A stretch of 64,000 bases of DNA from Planctomycetaceae bacterium (lineage in GTDB: Bacteria; Planctomycetota; Planctomycetia; Planctomycetales; Planctomycetaceae): assembly GCA_021732975.1 (NCBI GenBank), contig JAKFWC010000024.1, positions 124,001 to 188,000 of the forward strand. The letters are read 5' to 3'. The notes beneath the pieces are model-generated. The model made no database searches. It was not told where the DNA came from and saw only the letters and a list, made by a program, of their open reading frames with translations. Shown here piece after piece: positions 10,868 through 21,100 of the stretch. Each line of letters opens with the position of its first letter. Position 1 is the first letter of the stretch. A program made the position numbers and the translations under genes.

Positions 10868-13297
10868 TCACACTAAACCGCCCGCGCGGCGTAACCACCA
10901 TTCGGCTGACAGCAACGACATCAGCAGTACCAGCATCGGCCAGCGGTCCCACAGTGGGCGTTCTTCGGGCAAGGACGAGACCGCGGCAAAGGCTGGAAAA
11001 ACCTGCGGGAGTTCATGTAATTGATCGAGGCGGAACAACCGTCCGCCCGACGCCTGCGCCAGGCTTTCCAGAAACGCGGCGTCGGCGGTCACGTCGGCGG
11101 TTTCGCTCCCTTGCGGAGCCGTGATCGTGAATTCCGCGTCAACGGAACTCGGCAGCGGCGTCACTCCCTCGACAACCAACCGTGCGCGATATTCTCCCGG
11201 TGAAAGATCGGCTAACTCGACTGACGAGACCAATGGCCGTTGCGGTTCGGCGGCCAGTTCCGCTTCACTCACGACGATTTCACCGCGGCGGAGTTCCACT
11301 CGCGGCTTGCGGTCCGGATGCTGCTGCGCAAACCCGCCAGACCAGCGGGCCTGTAGCGTTACGGGTTCCCCCACAGCATAGCTCGAACGGAGCGAACCGA
11401 ATTGCACGAACTCATTTCCGGCGGAGAGTTTGGTTGTCGCCGCCCACCGCGCGAGTTGGCCCCAGAAGCGGTGGTGAAACTGGTCACCAGCCCGCAGTCG
11501 CCATCGCCAGGTGCTGTCCGTCGCCAACCACACCACCTGTCCCAACCCGAAGTGCTGATGAACCAGTAATGGCACATCAGCCGGTTTCTCCCCCGCCACA
11601 GCCTGGATCCGCTGTCCCCACGCCCACACGGTCGCTCCCGGTTTGGGTTCCCCGGAAATCGCCCACGTGGCTCCCGGCAGGACCGACCACACCGCGCGAT
11701 TCGCCTCGTTGTCGGTTGCGAACTGCAGAAAGGCTTGCCGCTCGCCATCGGGGGTGAGATGCCACGACCAGCCCTGCAGTCCCGCCACTTCCGTTCCGGC
11801 CATCGTCGGATGAGCCGGCCGGGGTTTCGTGATCGGCAGGAGTTTACTCAGACTGGGCGTGGAATCCACGAGCCGGGCCTGATGTCGTCCCGCGATCAGC
11901 ACCAGCGTCCCCCCCTGCTCCGAGACAAATTTCTCGACTTCACCCCAGATCGCAGCGGGCATTTGCTGGGCGTCAAGGTCACCGAGAATCAGCAGATCGC
12001 GCGAATGAAACCGACCCACGTCCGGCGCCTCTTTGATTTCCGACCAAGTTTGTGGGAAGAACGGCGCGTCGAGAATCTGCAGAAAGGGCTGCGAAAACAG
12101 CACCGTCTGCAAGTCGACACGGTCGTCCCGCGCGAGTGCCGCTTCCAAATACCGGAACTCCCACCGCGGCTCGCTGTCGACCAATAGTACATGGGATCGA
12201 TCATCCACCACTTGCAGCACGATTTCGCGATCGTTGTTATCAGCGCGTGTCTCATCCGGCCGCGGGGTGATCGAAACCTGATAACGATGGCGTCCCAACT
12301 CTTCCGGAGCCACCGTGAATGTCACAGACTGCGTCACTCCAGTGGCAACAACCGTTTGCGATTGCGACGCTGCGACACCCTGTTCGATCAGTGTGATCAT
12401 CAGCGGCGTCTCTTCAAAGCCATGCGCCGAAAACGTCACCGCGATCTGCGGTCGATCACCGCGGTAAGCGGCCAATGGAGCATCGACGCTGAGGATGGCG
12501 ATATCCCGCGGGCGATGCGTTGAGCCGATCAGCACGGGATAAATCGGGACACCACTTGCGCCGAAACTCTTCGCCAGCGCCAGTGTCGATGAGGGCGAGT
12601 CGTCGCGGCCATCGGTCAGCAGAACCACTCCCAGCGTTTTGCGGGCATCGTTCGCCAAAGCCGCTCGCAAGACCGACGAAATCTGTGTGGTTGTCGGGTG
12701 CAGTGACGCTGGCGGATTGGTCGCGTGTTCTGTCAGTTCATCGAATGTCGTCGCGGTTGTTTCCCCGGCGAAGAGGCGTCCCTCGAGTTCGCCCAGTTTC
12801 CCCAGCGCCGTTTGCAGTCCCTGCTGTGGATCAGTCATCACCCGCGCGGCCATTTCCGTGCGGCGCAGTGTCTTGAATCTCGCTGCGAGGGCGTCATCGC
12901 GAGTGATGTTTTCATCGGCCAGTTGCTCCTCCGTAGCTTGCCGATCCAGCCAGCCGAGGCCCACGCCCCATTGCAGCAATTCGCGTGCATCCGCAGCGGT
13001 ATCGGCGGATTGCATGCTGTCCGAAACATCCAGCGCCACGACAATTCGCCCGAGTTGCCGCGAGGTCACCGTCCATGGCCATGCGGGTTGCAGCAGCAGC
13101 AAGCCGAGAACAACCAGCGACGCACAGCGCAACGCCAGACATCCGCGAACGACGGTTCGTGATGCACTGTGTCGCTCCGCGTGTATTGAGTGCCAGGCCA
13201 AACCGAACGCGATCAGCACGGCCGTGACAATCACCGCGAACGTCGCCGCAGATCCGGCACCATTGAGTACGAACTGCGGTGCGATCCCGTCCGTCAC
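10868..13297 (-). CDS. Membrane protein with von Willebrand factor A-like domain
   Basis: N- and C-terminal hydrophobic segments; RIVVALDVSDSMQSADTAADA (MIDAS-like DxSxS) and GVVLLTDGRDDSPSSTLALAKSFGASGVPIYPVLIG. Confidence 0.8.
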   Translation of the reverse strand: MTDGIAPQFVLNGAGSAATFAVIVTAVLIAFGLAWHSIHAERHSASRTVVRGCLALRCASLVVLGLLLLQPAWPWTVTSRQLGRIVVALDVSDSMQSADTAADARELLQWGVGLGWLDRQATEEQLADENITRDDALAARFKTLRRTEMAARVMTDPQQGLQTALGKLGELEGRLFAGETTATTFDELTEHATNPPASLHPTTTQISSVLRAALANDARKTLGVVLLTDGRDDSPSSTLALAKSFGASGVPIYPVLIGSTHRPRDIAILSVDAPLAAYRGDRPQIAVTFSAHGFEETPLMITLIEQGVAASQSQTVVATGVTQSVTFTVAPEELGRHRYQVSITPRPDETRADNNDREIVLQVVDDRSHVLLVDSEPRWEFRYLEAALARDDRVDLQTVLFSQPFLQILDAPFFPQTWSEIKEAPDVGRFHSRDLLILGDLDAQQMPAAIWGEVEKFVSEQGGTLVLIAGRHQARLVDSTPSLSKLLPITKPRPAHPTMAGTEVAGLQGWSWHLTPDGERQAFLQFATDNEANRAVWSVLPGATWAISGEPKPGATVWAWGQRIQAVAGEKPADVPLLVHQHFGLGQVVWLATDSTWRWRLRAGDQFHHRFWGQLARWAATTKLSAGNEFVQFGSLRSSYAVGEPVTLQARWSGGFAQQHPDRKPRVELRRGEIVVSEAELAAEPQRPLVSSVELADLSPGEYRARLVVEGVTPLPSSVDAEFTITAPQGSETADVTADAAFLESLAQASGGRLFRLDQLHELPQVFPAFAAVSSLPEERPLWDRWPMLVLLMSLLSAEWWLRRAGGLV

Positions 13298-13342
13298 CGG
13301 GAGAAAGCTCCTTGAATCTCCGACACCGATATTAGTTTATAC

Positions 13343-13392
13343 GGGGCGCGAAACCGCAAAGCGTGGATCATCGCTTTGCGGTTTCGCGCCCC
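13343..13392. repeat. Strong stem-loop, 21-bp perfect stem
   Basis: ggggcgcgaaaccgcaaagcg-tggatcat-cgctttgcggtttcgcgcccc. Confidence 0.85.
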
Positions 13393-13417
13393 CACGCTGT
13401 TCGCTTCCCTGTGTCCT

Positions 13418-14482
13418 CTACTTCACGGCTGGTAACTGGTACCCATCCCGGTTCACCTTGATCCGATACAAACTCGACCCCGCGGTGATGTACAGCGTCT
13501 TCGCATCTTTTCCGCGACCAAAACCGACATTGGTAGGCACTTCTGTGGGAATGTACGCCAGCTCTTTACCGTCCGGCGAATAGACGCAAATCCCCGGTCG
13601 ATTCTCCGCTCGCACCGCCACCCACAAGTTCCCTTCGGCATCCACCACCAAACCATCCGGACCGTCCTGGGGAGCGTAATCGACCAGCGTCTTGCGGAAC
13701 TTCGCGGTGCCTTCGAGTGAAAGATCGTACGCCATCAAGGCCATGTGTCCTTTCCGCAGCGGCGTGTCGACTTTGTCCGCCTGCACTCCCCCTTTGCCGC
13801 CGAGCCGTTCCAACCCCGTCGCTCCGTTATCATTGCTGATGACATACAGCGACTTCTGATCCGGTGAAATCGCCACGCCGTTGGGCTTGCCCGCATCGGT
13901 GATGATCCGCGCGATCTTGCCGTCGGTATCGATGCGGTACACTCCCTGCACCGGTTGATCGATCGTTTCCCAGCCGAGATACCGCGGATCACTGAAGTAG
14001 ATGCGTCCCTTCTCGTCGATTGTGATATCGTTCGGTGAGTTGAACGGACGACCTTCAAACATCGCAGCGATGATGTAACTTTTGCCGGTCTTCATGTCGG
14101 TCCGGGTGACGCGCCGTCCGCCGTAATCGGCCCCTTCCGCGACGAGCATGTTCCCCGCGGCATCGAACTTGATGCCGTTTGACATGCCGCTCGGCGACCG
14201 GAAAATCGTGGTCTTGCTCGTCGTGGGATCAAACTTCCAGATGTGTCCGGCTTCGATCGCGCCTTTGCCATCGATCGCTTTGTGTGAGAAGGTAATCTCA
14301 CTGAAATAGACCATTCCATCCGGCGCGACACAGACCCCTTCCGTCAGCACGTGGCTCTCGAAGAGTTTTTCGAGCTTTGCATCCGGGGAAACGATCGGCG
14401 TTTGTGCCGATACCGTCTCGAATGCTGTGAGACCCACGCCAATCGCCACCGTGAACGCAAGAAGCAGAGAGCGCTGCCGCAT
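13418..14482 (-). CDS. SMP-30/gluconolactonase/LRE family protein, secreted
   Basis: Signal peptide; EGVCVAPDGMVYFSEI, GMSNGIKFDAAGNMLVAEGADYGGRRVTR, FNSPNDITIDEKGRIYFSDPRY, GKPNGVAISPDQKSLYV. Confidence 0.85.
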   Translation of the reverse strand: MRQRSLLLAFTVAIGVGLTAFETVSAQTPIVSPDAKLEKLFESHVLTEGVCVAPDGMVYFSEITFSHKAIDGKGAIEAGHIWKFDPTTSKTTIFRSPSGMSNGIKFDAAGNMLVAEGADYGGRRVTRTDMKTGKSYIIAAMFEGRPFNSPNDITIDEKGRIYFSDPRYLGWETIDQPVQGVYRIDTDGKIARIITDAGKPNGVAISPDQKSLYVISNDNGATGLERLGGKGGVQADKVDTPLRKGHMALMAYDLSLEGTAKFRKTLVDYAPQDGPDGLVVDAEGNLWVAVRAENRPGICVYSPDGKELAYIPTEVPTNVGFGRGKDAKTLYITAGSSLYRIKVNRDGYQLPAVK

Positions 14483-14541
14483 CGAAGTTGTCCTTTCAGT
14501 GGGGGAGTCCAGAGATTCTCATCACTATTCTCCGGGATAGA

Positions 14542-15585
14542 TCAGTGCACGATTCTCGTCCATTTCTTTTGAAAGCCCGGTCGCTCGAACACCTCGGGAT
14601 TGACCACTCCGCGCGGTCGGCGACCGTGCATCAAATCAATCATCGTCTGACACGCCGAGCGGCCGATGTCGCGGAAAAGTTCGTTCGTCCATGCGATACA
14701 GTGCGGTGCGAGCAACACGTTGTCAAACTCAGCGAACCGTGGCGCGGTCGTCAACGGTTCGTTATCGAAACAATCCAACGCCGCTCCGGCAATCCGCCCG
14801 GCTTTCAACGCAGCATACAACGCATCCTCGTTCACGATGCCGCCGCGTGCCGTATTGATGAGATACGCGGTCGGCTGCATGCGGTCCAGCTGCTCCTGAT
14901 CGATCAGATTCCGAGTCTGATCGGTCAGCGGACAATGCAGGGAAACGAAATCGGCTTCGGACATCAACGTTTCGAGCGAGACCGCACGGCAACCGTGTTC
15001 GACGATCACTTCCGGGGATGTAAACGGATCGAACACCAGCGGCGGATTCATGCCGAATCCGGCCAACAACTTCACCACCGCGCGACCGATGCCGCCGAAG
15101 CCGATCACACCCAGAGTTCGTTCGCGCAGTTCACTGCCCATGTAACCACTGCGGTCATTCCAGCGAGCTTCTCGCACCAGCTGGTCTTTGGTTCGCACAT
15201 GATGTGTGAGCGCGAGCATCCATGCCACCGTTGCTTCCGCCACCGGCCGGTCCACGGCCCCCGGTGTGATGGTGAGGACGACATCGGCGGCGGTACATGC
15301 AGCGACATCCACACTGTCGTAACCGACACCAAACCGTGCGAGGGCCAGCAGGTCGTCACTCCGGATTAAACTCTCCGCCGTGACGCGTGGCGTGAGGACG
15401 ATCACACCATTCACCCCCACCAACTGATCCGGTGCGATGACAGAACGATGATCGGCAAACCGACTGATCGAACAGCGGGCGGCATGCTGTTCAAAGAGAG
15501 AGAGACCAATGTCGCGGTACCGGGTTTGCCCACGATCATCGTAGAAGTCCGCGGTCAACGCGATGCGGAACGGGGTCATTTCCAA
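14542..15585 (-). CDS. D-isomer-specific 2-hydroxyacid dehydrogenase (phosphoglycerate dehydrogenase-like)
   Basis: ARFGVGYDSVDVAACTAADV, LGVIGFGGIGRAVVKLLAGFGM, AYLINTARGGIVNEDALYAALKAGRIAGAALDCFDNEPL. Confidence 0.9.
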   Translation of the reverse strand: MEMTPFRIALTADFYDDRGQTRYRDIGLSLFEQHAARCSISRFADHRSVIAPDQLVGVNGVIVLTPRVTAESLIRSDDLLALARFGVGYDSVDVAACTAADVVLTITPGAVDRPVAEATVAWMLALTHHVRTKDQLVREARWNDRSGYMGSELRERTLGVIGFGGIGRAVVKLLAGFGMNPPLVFDPFTSPEVIVEHGCRAVSLETLMSEADFVSLHCPLTDQTRNLIDQEQLDRMQPTAYLINTARGGIVNEDALYAALKAGRIAGAALDCFDNEPLTTAPRFAEFDNVLLAPHCIAWTNELFRDIGRSACQTMIDLMHGRRPRGVVNPEVFERPGFQKKWTRIVH

Positions 15586-17231
15586 GGGTCTCCTTCCACT
15601 GTTGCGCAGCGTTCATCGACCACGATTCGTTCGGGCTTGGGACCGGCGTACACCCACAGCATTTCCATCGGACCATTCGAGTCGTTGATGAAATAGTGGA
15701 CCCGGCCGCGCGGTTGCAGTGCCGTCGCGCCGTCGGTCATCGAGTACCGCCGCCCTTCCACCACGCAGGTTGCCACGCCGGAGATGATGCAGATCGATTC
15801 ATCGAAATCGTGAACGTGCGCCGGCAACCGGCCACCGGGCTGAAAGAGGCCGTAGCCGCCGCTCATCTCGATCCCCGGCATCAATATCTCATTGAAGCAA
15901 TCGATGAACTCCGTGTTCGGCCCGGCGGGAAACCGCTTCGCAGTGAGGAAGCGATTGCAACGTTCACGACCGGGAAAGCCCGTGGAATCATCGGGCATTC
16001 GGCGGCGCGGGAAAAACGTATCCACCAAAGTCCGCGTGGGAGCATCCGTGGCCAACGCGACATGCAAGACCGCGGGTTCACTCGCCGTGGGGTTACGAGC
16101 CTGATGAACCAGTCCCGCGGGAATGACAAGGTTGTCCATTTTTTTGAGCGAGTAACTGCGGCCCTCCACATCCACGACAAGACTGCCACGCAGCAGGGTG
16201 ATGGACTCCGTAAAGGTGTGCGTGTGTTGCGGCAGCGTGGCCCCGGGAGCAAACGTGACCATCCCGGTTGTGAGGCGACGGGCCTGATTATGGCTGCCGA
16301 CGAGACACTCGAAACTTACGCCGCGGGCGAGTTCCGTCTGCGGACCGCTGCCGATAGCGTTCATCACTTCCGGGCGATCCGGGCGAAAGTTCTCCGCCGG
16401 CCGCGACAACGGCGGTGTGACGGCCGACTTCATATCCGGAGTCAGCGACGCGCGAATCGCACGGTCCTGACCGACGGCGGAAAGCGCGCCCTTCAACGAT
16501 CGCAGCAACAACCCGGCATCCATCCCCAGACCGATTGCACGAAAGCCCTGGGCTTGTCGTTCGCGCTGGTTGTCGATGCTCGTTGCGATGAGCCCGCAAT
16601 GCTTGCCCGCGGCACGAATCGTGTCCTTCATTTGCAGAATCTGTTCGGCAACTCCGGGGCCCTCCCATTGCCCGCGATACCCGGCGGTAGACGAAAAATC
16701 CGCCGGGCCGAAGAAGAACAATTCGACCCCATCGACCCGACACATCAGTGGCACTTGTCGCACCGTGCGAACCGTTTCGATGATGGGCACGACCAGCACA
16801 TGTTCGTTGGCTTCGGCAGCATGCTCGGCGAATGATTGCCCCCAACCAGTCGCGCGCTCGGCACCAATTCCGCGGAGACCCTCAAGCGGATACCGGGCGA
16901 AGGCCACGGCCTGCCGCAATTGTTCGGCCGATTCCACCCATGGGACGACAATACCGTCAGCACCGATATCGAGCGCTCGTTTAATCAACCCGGCGTTGAG
17001 CTCCGCGATTCGCACGAGTGCCACGGTCTCACTGCGGACGGTGGCGCGCAGATGATCAACGATTTCCTTCCAGTCGAGGTGCCCGTGTTCGGCGTCAATC
17101 ACGATCCAATCGAGATCGAGGGCAACTGCCATCTCGGTAACGCTCGGCGATTCCAGCGTCACCCACATCCCCCACACGGGAAGATCCTGAGCGAGCTTGC
17201 GGCGCAGGCGCTGAATGGCGGCGATTTTCAT
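15576..17231 (-). CDS. HpcH/HpaI-type aldolase fused to two cupin domains
   Basis: N-term WGMWVTLESPSVTEMAVALDLDWIVIDAEHGHLDW ... FFFGPADFSSTAG; C-term two cupin segments LPQHTHTFTESITLLRGSLVVDVEGRSYSLKKMDNLVIPAGLVHQ and LPAHVHDFDESICIISGVATCVVEGRRYSMTDGATALQPRGRVHYF; ATG at 17231. Confidence 0.85.
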   Translation of the reverse strand: MKIAAIQRLRRKLAQDLPVWGMWVTLESPSVTEMAVALDLDWIVIDAEHGHLDWKEIVDHLRATVRSETVALVRIAELNAGLIKRALDIGADGIVVPWVESAEQLRQAVAFARYPLEGLRGIGAERATGWGQSFAEHAAEANEHVLVVPIIETVRTVRQVPLMCRVDGVELFFFGPADFSSTAGYRGQWEGPGVAEQILQMKDTIRAAGKHCGLIATSIDNQRERQAQGFRAIGLGMDAGLLLRSLKGALSAVGQDRAIRASLTPDMKSAVTPPLSRPAENFRPDRPEVMNAIGSGPQTELARGVSFECLVGSHNQARRLTTGMVTFAPGATLPQHTHTFTESITLLRGSLVVDVEGRSYSLKKMDNLVIPAGLVHQARNPTASEPAVLHVALATDAPTRTLVDTFFPRRRMPDDSTGFPGRERCNRFLTAKRFPAGPNTEFIDCFNEILMPGIEMSGGYGLFQPGGRLPAHVHDFDESICIISGVATCVVEGRRYSMTDGATALQPRGRVHYFINDSNGPMEMLWVYAGPKPERIVVDERCATVEGDPWK

Positions 17232-17276
17232 GAAGCGAACAATCCCGGGCGCAAAAGACTTGACGATGAGCAATGA

Positions 17277-17301
17277 TCTGATTATCACTGTGATGATCAG
17301 A
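17277..17301. promoter_or_regulatory. Candidate operator palindrome between divergent GntR and aldolase-bicupin genes
   Basis: tCTGATtATCACtGTGATgATCAGa: 12-nt half-sites with one mismatched pair around a central base, flanked by further TGATC words. Confidence 0.6.
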
Positions 17302-17368
17302 ATGATCTTAGCGACCTGCGATTGCGATGCAAGCCCGCTCCCAGTCCTCTTTCGGAAAGTGTTGCGCG

Positions 17369-18175
17369 ATGTCGACCGGACTCGTCTCTCCGACAGAAGC
17401 CGATCGGAACGCCAGTACGGTCTGGGATTCGATCGCACTCATCATCCAGCAGCGCGGCCTGGCGGATGGCGATCAGCTTCCGTCTATCCGCGAACTGGCC
17501 GAGCAACTCGCGGTGAAGCATTCGGTGATCCGGGATGCCTTGCTGCGGGCGGAGACGAAAGGGTTGGTCACTATCCGTCCGCGAATGGGGGCATTTTTGC
17601 GATCGCCACAGTTATCGGAGACGGCAGCCCCCACCACCGATGATCCGATTGCCGCGGCGCTTTCGACAACCGGGCACAATCTCTTTCACCTGCTGGATGC
17701 ACGGCGACTCATCGAGATCGAACTGGCGGGGCGAGCGGCCGAACGTCGGCAACTGGAGGACTTGCTTCCCGTCCGGAATGCGCTGGAAGGGATGTTGCGG
17801 TGGACACCGGATGTCGGTCCCGCGACGTATGTGGACCTCGATATTCGGTTTCATGTGGAAATTGCCCGATTGGCGGGGAACACCACGCTGCTGTCGCTGC
17901 AGCAAGGCCTGATGGAATTATTACGGCCGCATCTGGTGGATGTCCCGCGCGATGCCACCCGGCAGGCAACGACCGATCAATCACACCGGCGGATTTATGC
18001 GGCGTTGGTGCGCGGTGATGCGGAAGGCGCGCGCAGCGCGATGCGGAAACACCTCAGCCTGGCGTACGACAGCCTGTTGCAGGATATGCAGGAACCGCCA
18101 CGGAGTGGACGAGAGCGTTCGCCGGGGACTCGGAAGACACTGTCCGAGAAGCCTCGTCACGGAGCCGCATCATGA
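17369..18175 (+). CDS. GntR-family regulator (FadR/FCD-like)
   Basis: wHTH: DQLPSIRELAEQLAVKHSVIRDALLRAETKGLVTIRPRMGAFL; C-terminal FCD-like helical domain LLDARRLIEIELAGRAAERR. Confidence 0.88.
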   Translation: MSTGLVSPTEADRNASTVWDSIALIIQQRGLADGDQLPSIRELAEQLAVKHSVIRDALLRAETKGLVTIRPRMGAFLRSPQLSETAAPTTDDPIAAALSTTGHNLFHLLDARRLIEIELAGRAAERRQLEDLLPVRNALEGMLRWTPDVGPATYVDLDIRFHVEIARLAGNTTLLSLQQGLMELLRPHLVDVPRDATRQATTDQSHRRIYAALVRGDAEGARSAMRKHLSLAYDSLLQDMQEPPRSGRERSPGTRKTLSEKPRHGAAS

Positions 18176-21100
18176 ATCGAGTAGCTGGTCGATCAGGATC
18201 GTGGCTACTGATTATCAGGTGCCTGCTTCTGCTTCCAACTGTCGTTTCAGGTCAGGCTGCGTCTGCTGACGATGCCGGAACCGAGTTCTTCGAAAAGAAG
18301 ATTCGGCCGATCCTCGTGCAGCATTGCTTGGAGTGTCACGGGGCGAATCCCAAGAAGATCGGTGGCAATCTCCATCTCGATAGTCGGCAGGGTCTCCGCA
18401 CCGGGGGTGATTCCGGGCCGGCGGTGGAACCAGGGAAACCCGAGGCGAGCTTGTTGATCTCCGCCGTGAAATACGGGGCGGAATCGATCCAGATGCCGCC
18501 GAAGGGCAAGCTGTCGGACGCCGTCATTGCCGATCTGGAAGCGTGGGTGAAAATGGGAGTCCCCGATCCGCGCGAGTCGACAACAGTGGCTCGTCCTTCC
18601 TCGAATTGGGAGGACATTCTCCGAGAGCGGCGCGGCTGGTGGAGTTTGCTACCGGTGCAATCCCCGCCGATTCCAGAGTCTAAAGCCGCCTGGTCGAACC
18701 ATCCGATTGATCGGTTGATCCTCACCAAGCTGGAAACGGAAGGGTTGCGGCCAGGGCGCCCCACCACGGCCGCGACACTGGCGCGGCGGCTCAGCCTGAT
18801 CCTCACCGGGTTGCCTCCAACGGCCGACCAGATTGATCGATTCGTCCGCGCGTGCGGCGCCGTTGCCTCCAGCGAACCAATTCCCGAAACCGCGGTGGCG
18901 GCCTATGTCGACGAGTTGCTTGCCTCCCCTCACTTTGGCGAACGATGGGCGCGACACTGGATGGACATCGTTCGCTTTACGGAAACCCACGGCAACGAAT
19001 GGAACTATGAAGTTCATCACGCCTGGCAGTACCGCGACTATTTGATCCGAGCATTCAACGACGACCTTCCCTACGATCAACTCGTACGGGAACACATCGC
19101 CGGGGATTTGCTGCCGCAGCAGCGCTGGAATGCCAGTGAGAAATTTCGCGAATCCCCCATCGGCACGGCGTTTTACCGGTTCGGTGAGGTCAATCACGAC
19201 GATTGCATCAGTCTCCGCGAGTTGGGTTACGACCTGCTCGACAACCAGATCGACACGTTGAGCAAAGCGTTTCAGGCAACCACGATTGCGTGTGCGCGAT
19301 GCCACGATCACAAGTTGGATGCCGTGTCGATGGCCGATTATTACGGGCTGCTCGGCATCATCCGCAGTTCACGTCTGGTCAGTCACACGCTCGATTCCCC
19401 TGAAGTGGTCGCGGCTCCGGCGGCACGGCTGAAGGAATTGAAGCACGCCATTCGTGAGGAACTCGCCGCGGTCTGGCTGGAAGATGTCCGTACGATTTCG
19501 GCGTATCTGCCAGCCGTAACCGCCCGGAAAACGAATGCCACGAACGCGGCCGAACTTGCGCAAGGGCTTGAGGCATCGCGGCTGGAGAAATGGCTGGCGG
19601 TATTGAACGCTGAAAAAGTCCCGCTGGAAGACCCATTGGAACCGTGGCGTCGATTGACGGCGGCGGGAGATGATCCGGTGGCGTTCGCGACCGCATGGAC
19701 AACGACCGCGAAGATGTACGCCGATCAGGATCGTGAGCGATCCGCCCAAGCTGCACGTTACACCACGTGGGCCGACTTCCGCACGGAAATCCCGGCAACT
19801 TGGCAAGCAGGCGGGCTGGGGTTGCAGGCATCGTCACCCAGTGGCGAGTTCGCCTTACACGACGGCGGCGAGGTGGTTGTCAAAGCCGTCTTTCCGGCCG
19901 GAACCTATTCCTCCGCAATCTCCGAACGCCTCAATGGAACCTTGCGGTCACCCGTGCTACCTGCGGGTACGAAACACATCAGCTTTCAAATCGCCGGTGA
20001 ACGAAGCAGTGCGCTGCGGCTGGTGTCGAACCATTGTCAGTTGAACTACAAGAACTATCGAGCGTTGATTTCCCCCTCGCTGCAATGGATCACGTTTGCC
20101 CCGCCGGACGATGCCGACAGTCTGCGGACGTACGCCGAGCTGATGACGATGTTCGACAATCCGAAGTTTCCCGATCAGTTGGCCGCGTTGGGCGGAGACA
20201 GTGGGAACTACAAGTTGCCGTGGGATCAAGCAGCAGAGAATCCACGGTCGTGGTGGGGCGTGACGCGCGTCGTCCTACATGATGCGCCGGAGCCACCGAC
20301 ACCAGCATTGAGTCCGTTGCGTCGCGTCTTCGAGGGCGATGCACCGACGACAAGGACCGAGGTGGCTGGCCAGTATACTAAAATCATGGAGCAGGTGGTG
20401 CTCGCATGGAACGAGAACCGTGCGACCGATGACGATGTCTGCTGGTTAAACGCGTTTCTGCAGCGGGATCTGCTGCGAAATCAGGTATCGGCGTCACCCC
20501 GTTTGGCAGCGTTGGTGGACGAGTATCGCAACATCGAACGGACGTTGCCGTTGCCAAAGATCATTCCCGGCGTGGCAGACAGCGGCAGTGGCTACGATCA
20601 ACCGATCTTCATTCGCGGCGATTGTCAACGACCAGGATCGCCTACGGTCCGACGGTATCTCGAAGTCCTCGCCAACTCGCGTGAGCCGATTGCTTCATCG
20701 GGAAGCGGACGACTCGAACTGGCAGAACGAATCGCGGACCCAAAGAATCCGCTCACGGCCCGAGTGATGGTGAATCGTGTCTGGCACCATCTGTTCGGTG
20801 CGGGAATTGTGCGAACGGTCGACGATTTCGGTCATGTGGGAGACCTGCCCTCGCATCCGGAATTGCTCGATCATCTGGCAACGCAGTTCGTGAACGATGG
20901 CTGGTCGATCAAACGCTTGATCCGATCGATTGTACTCACGCGCACGTTCCAGCAAACGGCGGATCATCGCTCTGTTGAGGGGTTGAAAGCCGATCCGGAG
21001 AATCGCCTGCTGTGGCATTATCCGGCCCGTCGCATGGAAGCCGAGGCGATCCGCGATGCCATCCTCGCGACATCGGGCCGGTTGGATCGGACACCCTTCG

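Noticed and set aside
15696-16835. 379-aa plus-strand ORF
   Set aside because: Antisense to the aldolase-bicupin gene, which has clear family motifs; high-GC shadow ORF.
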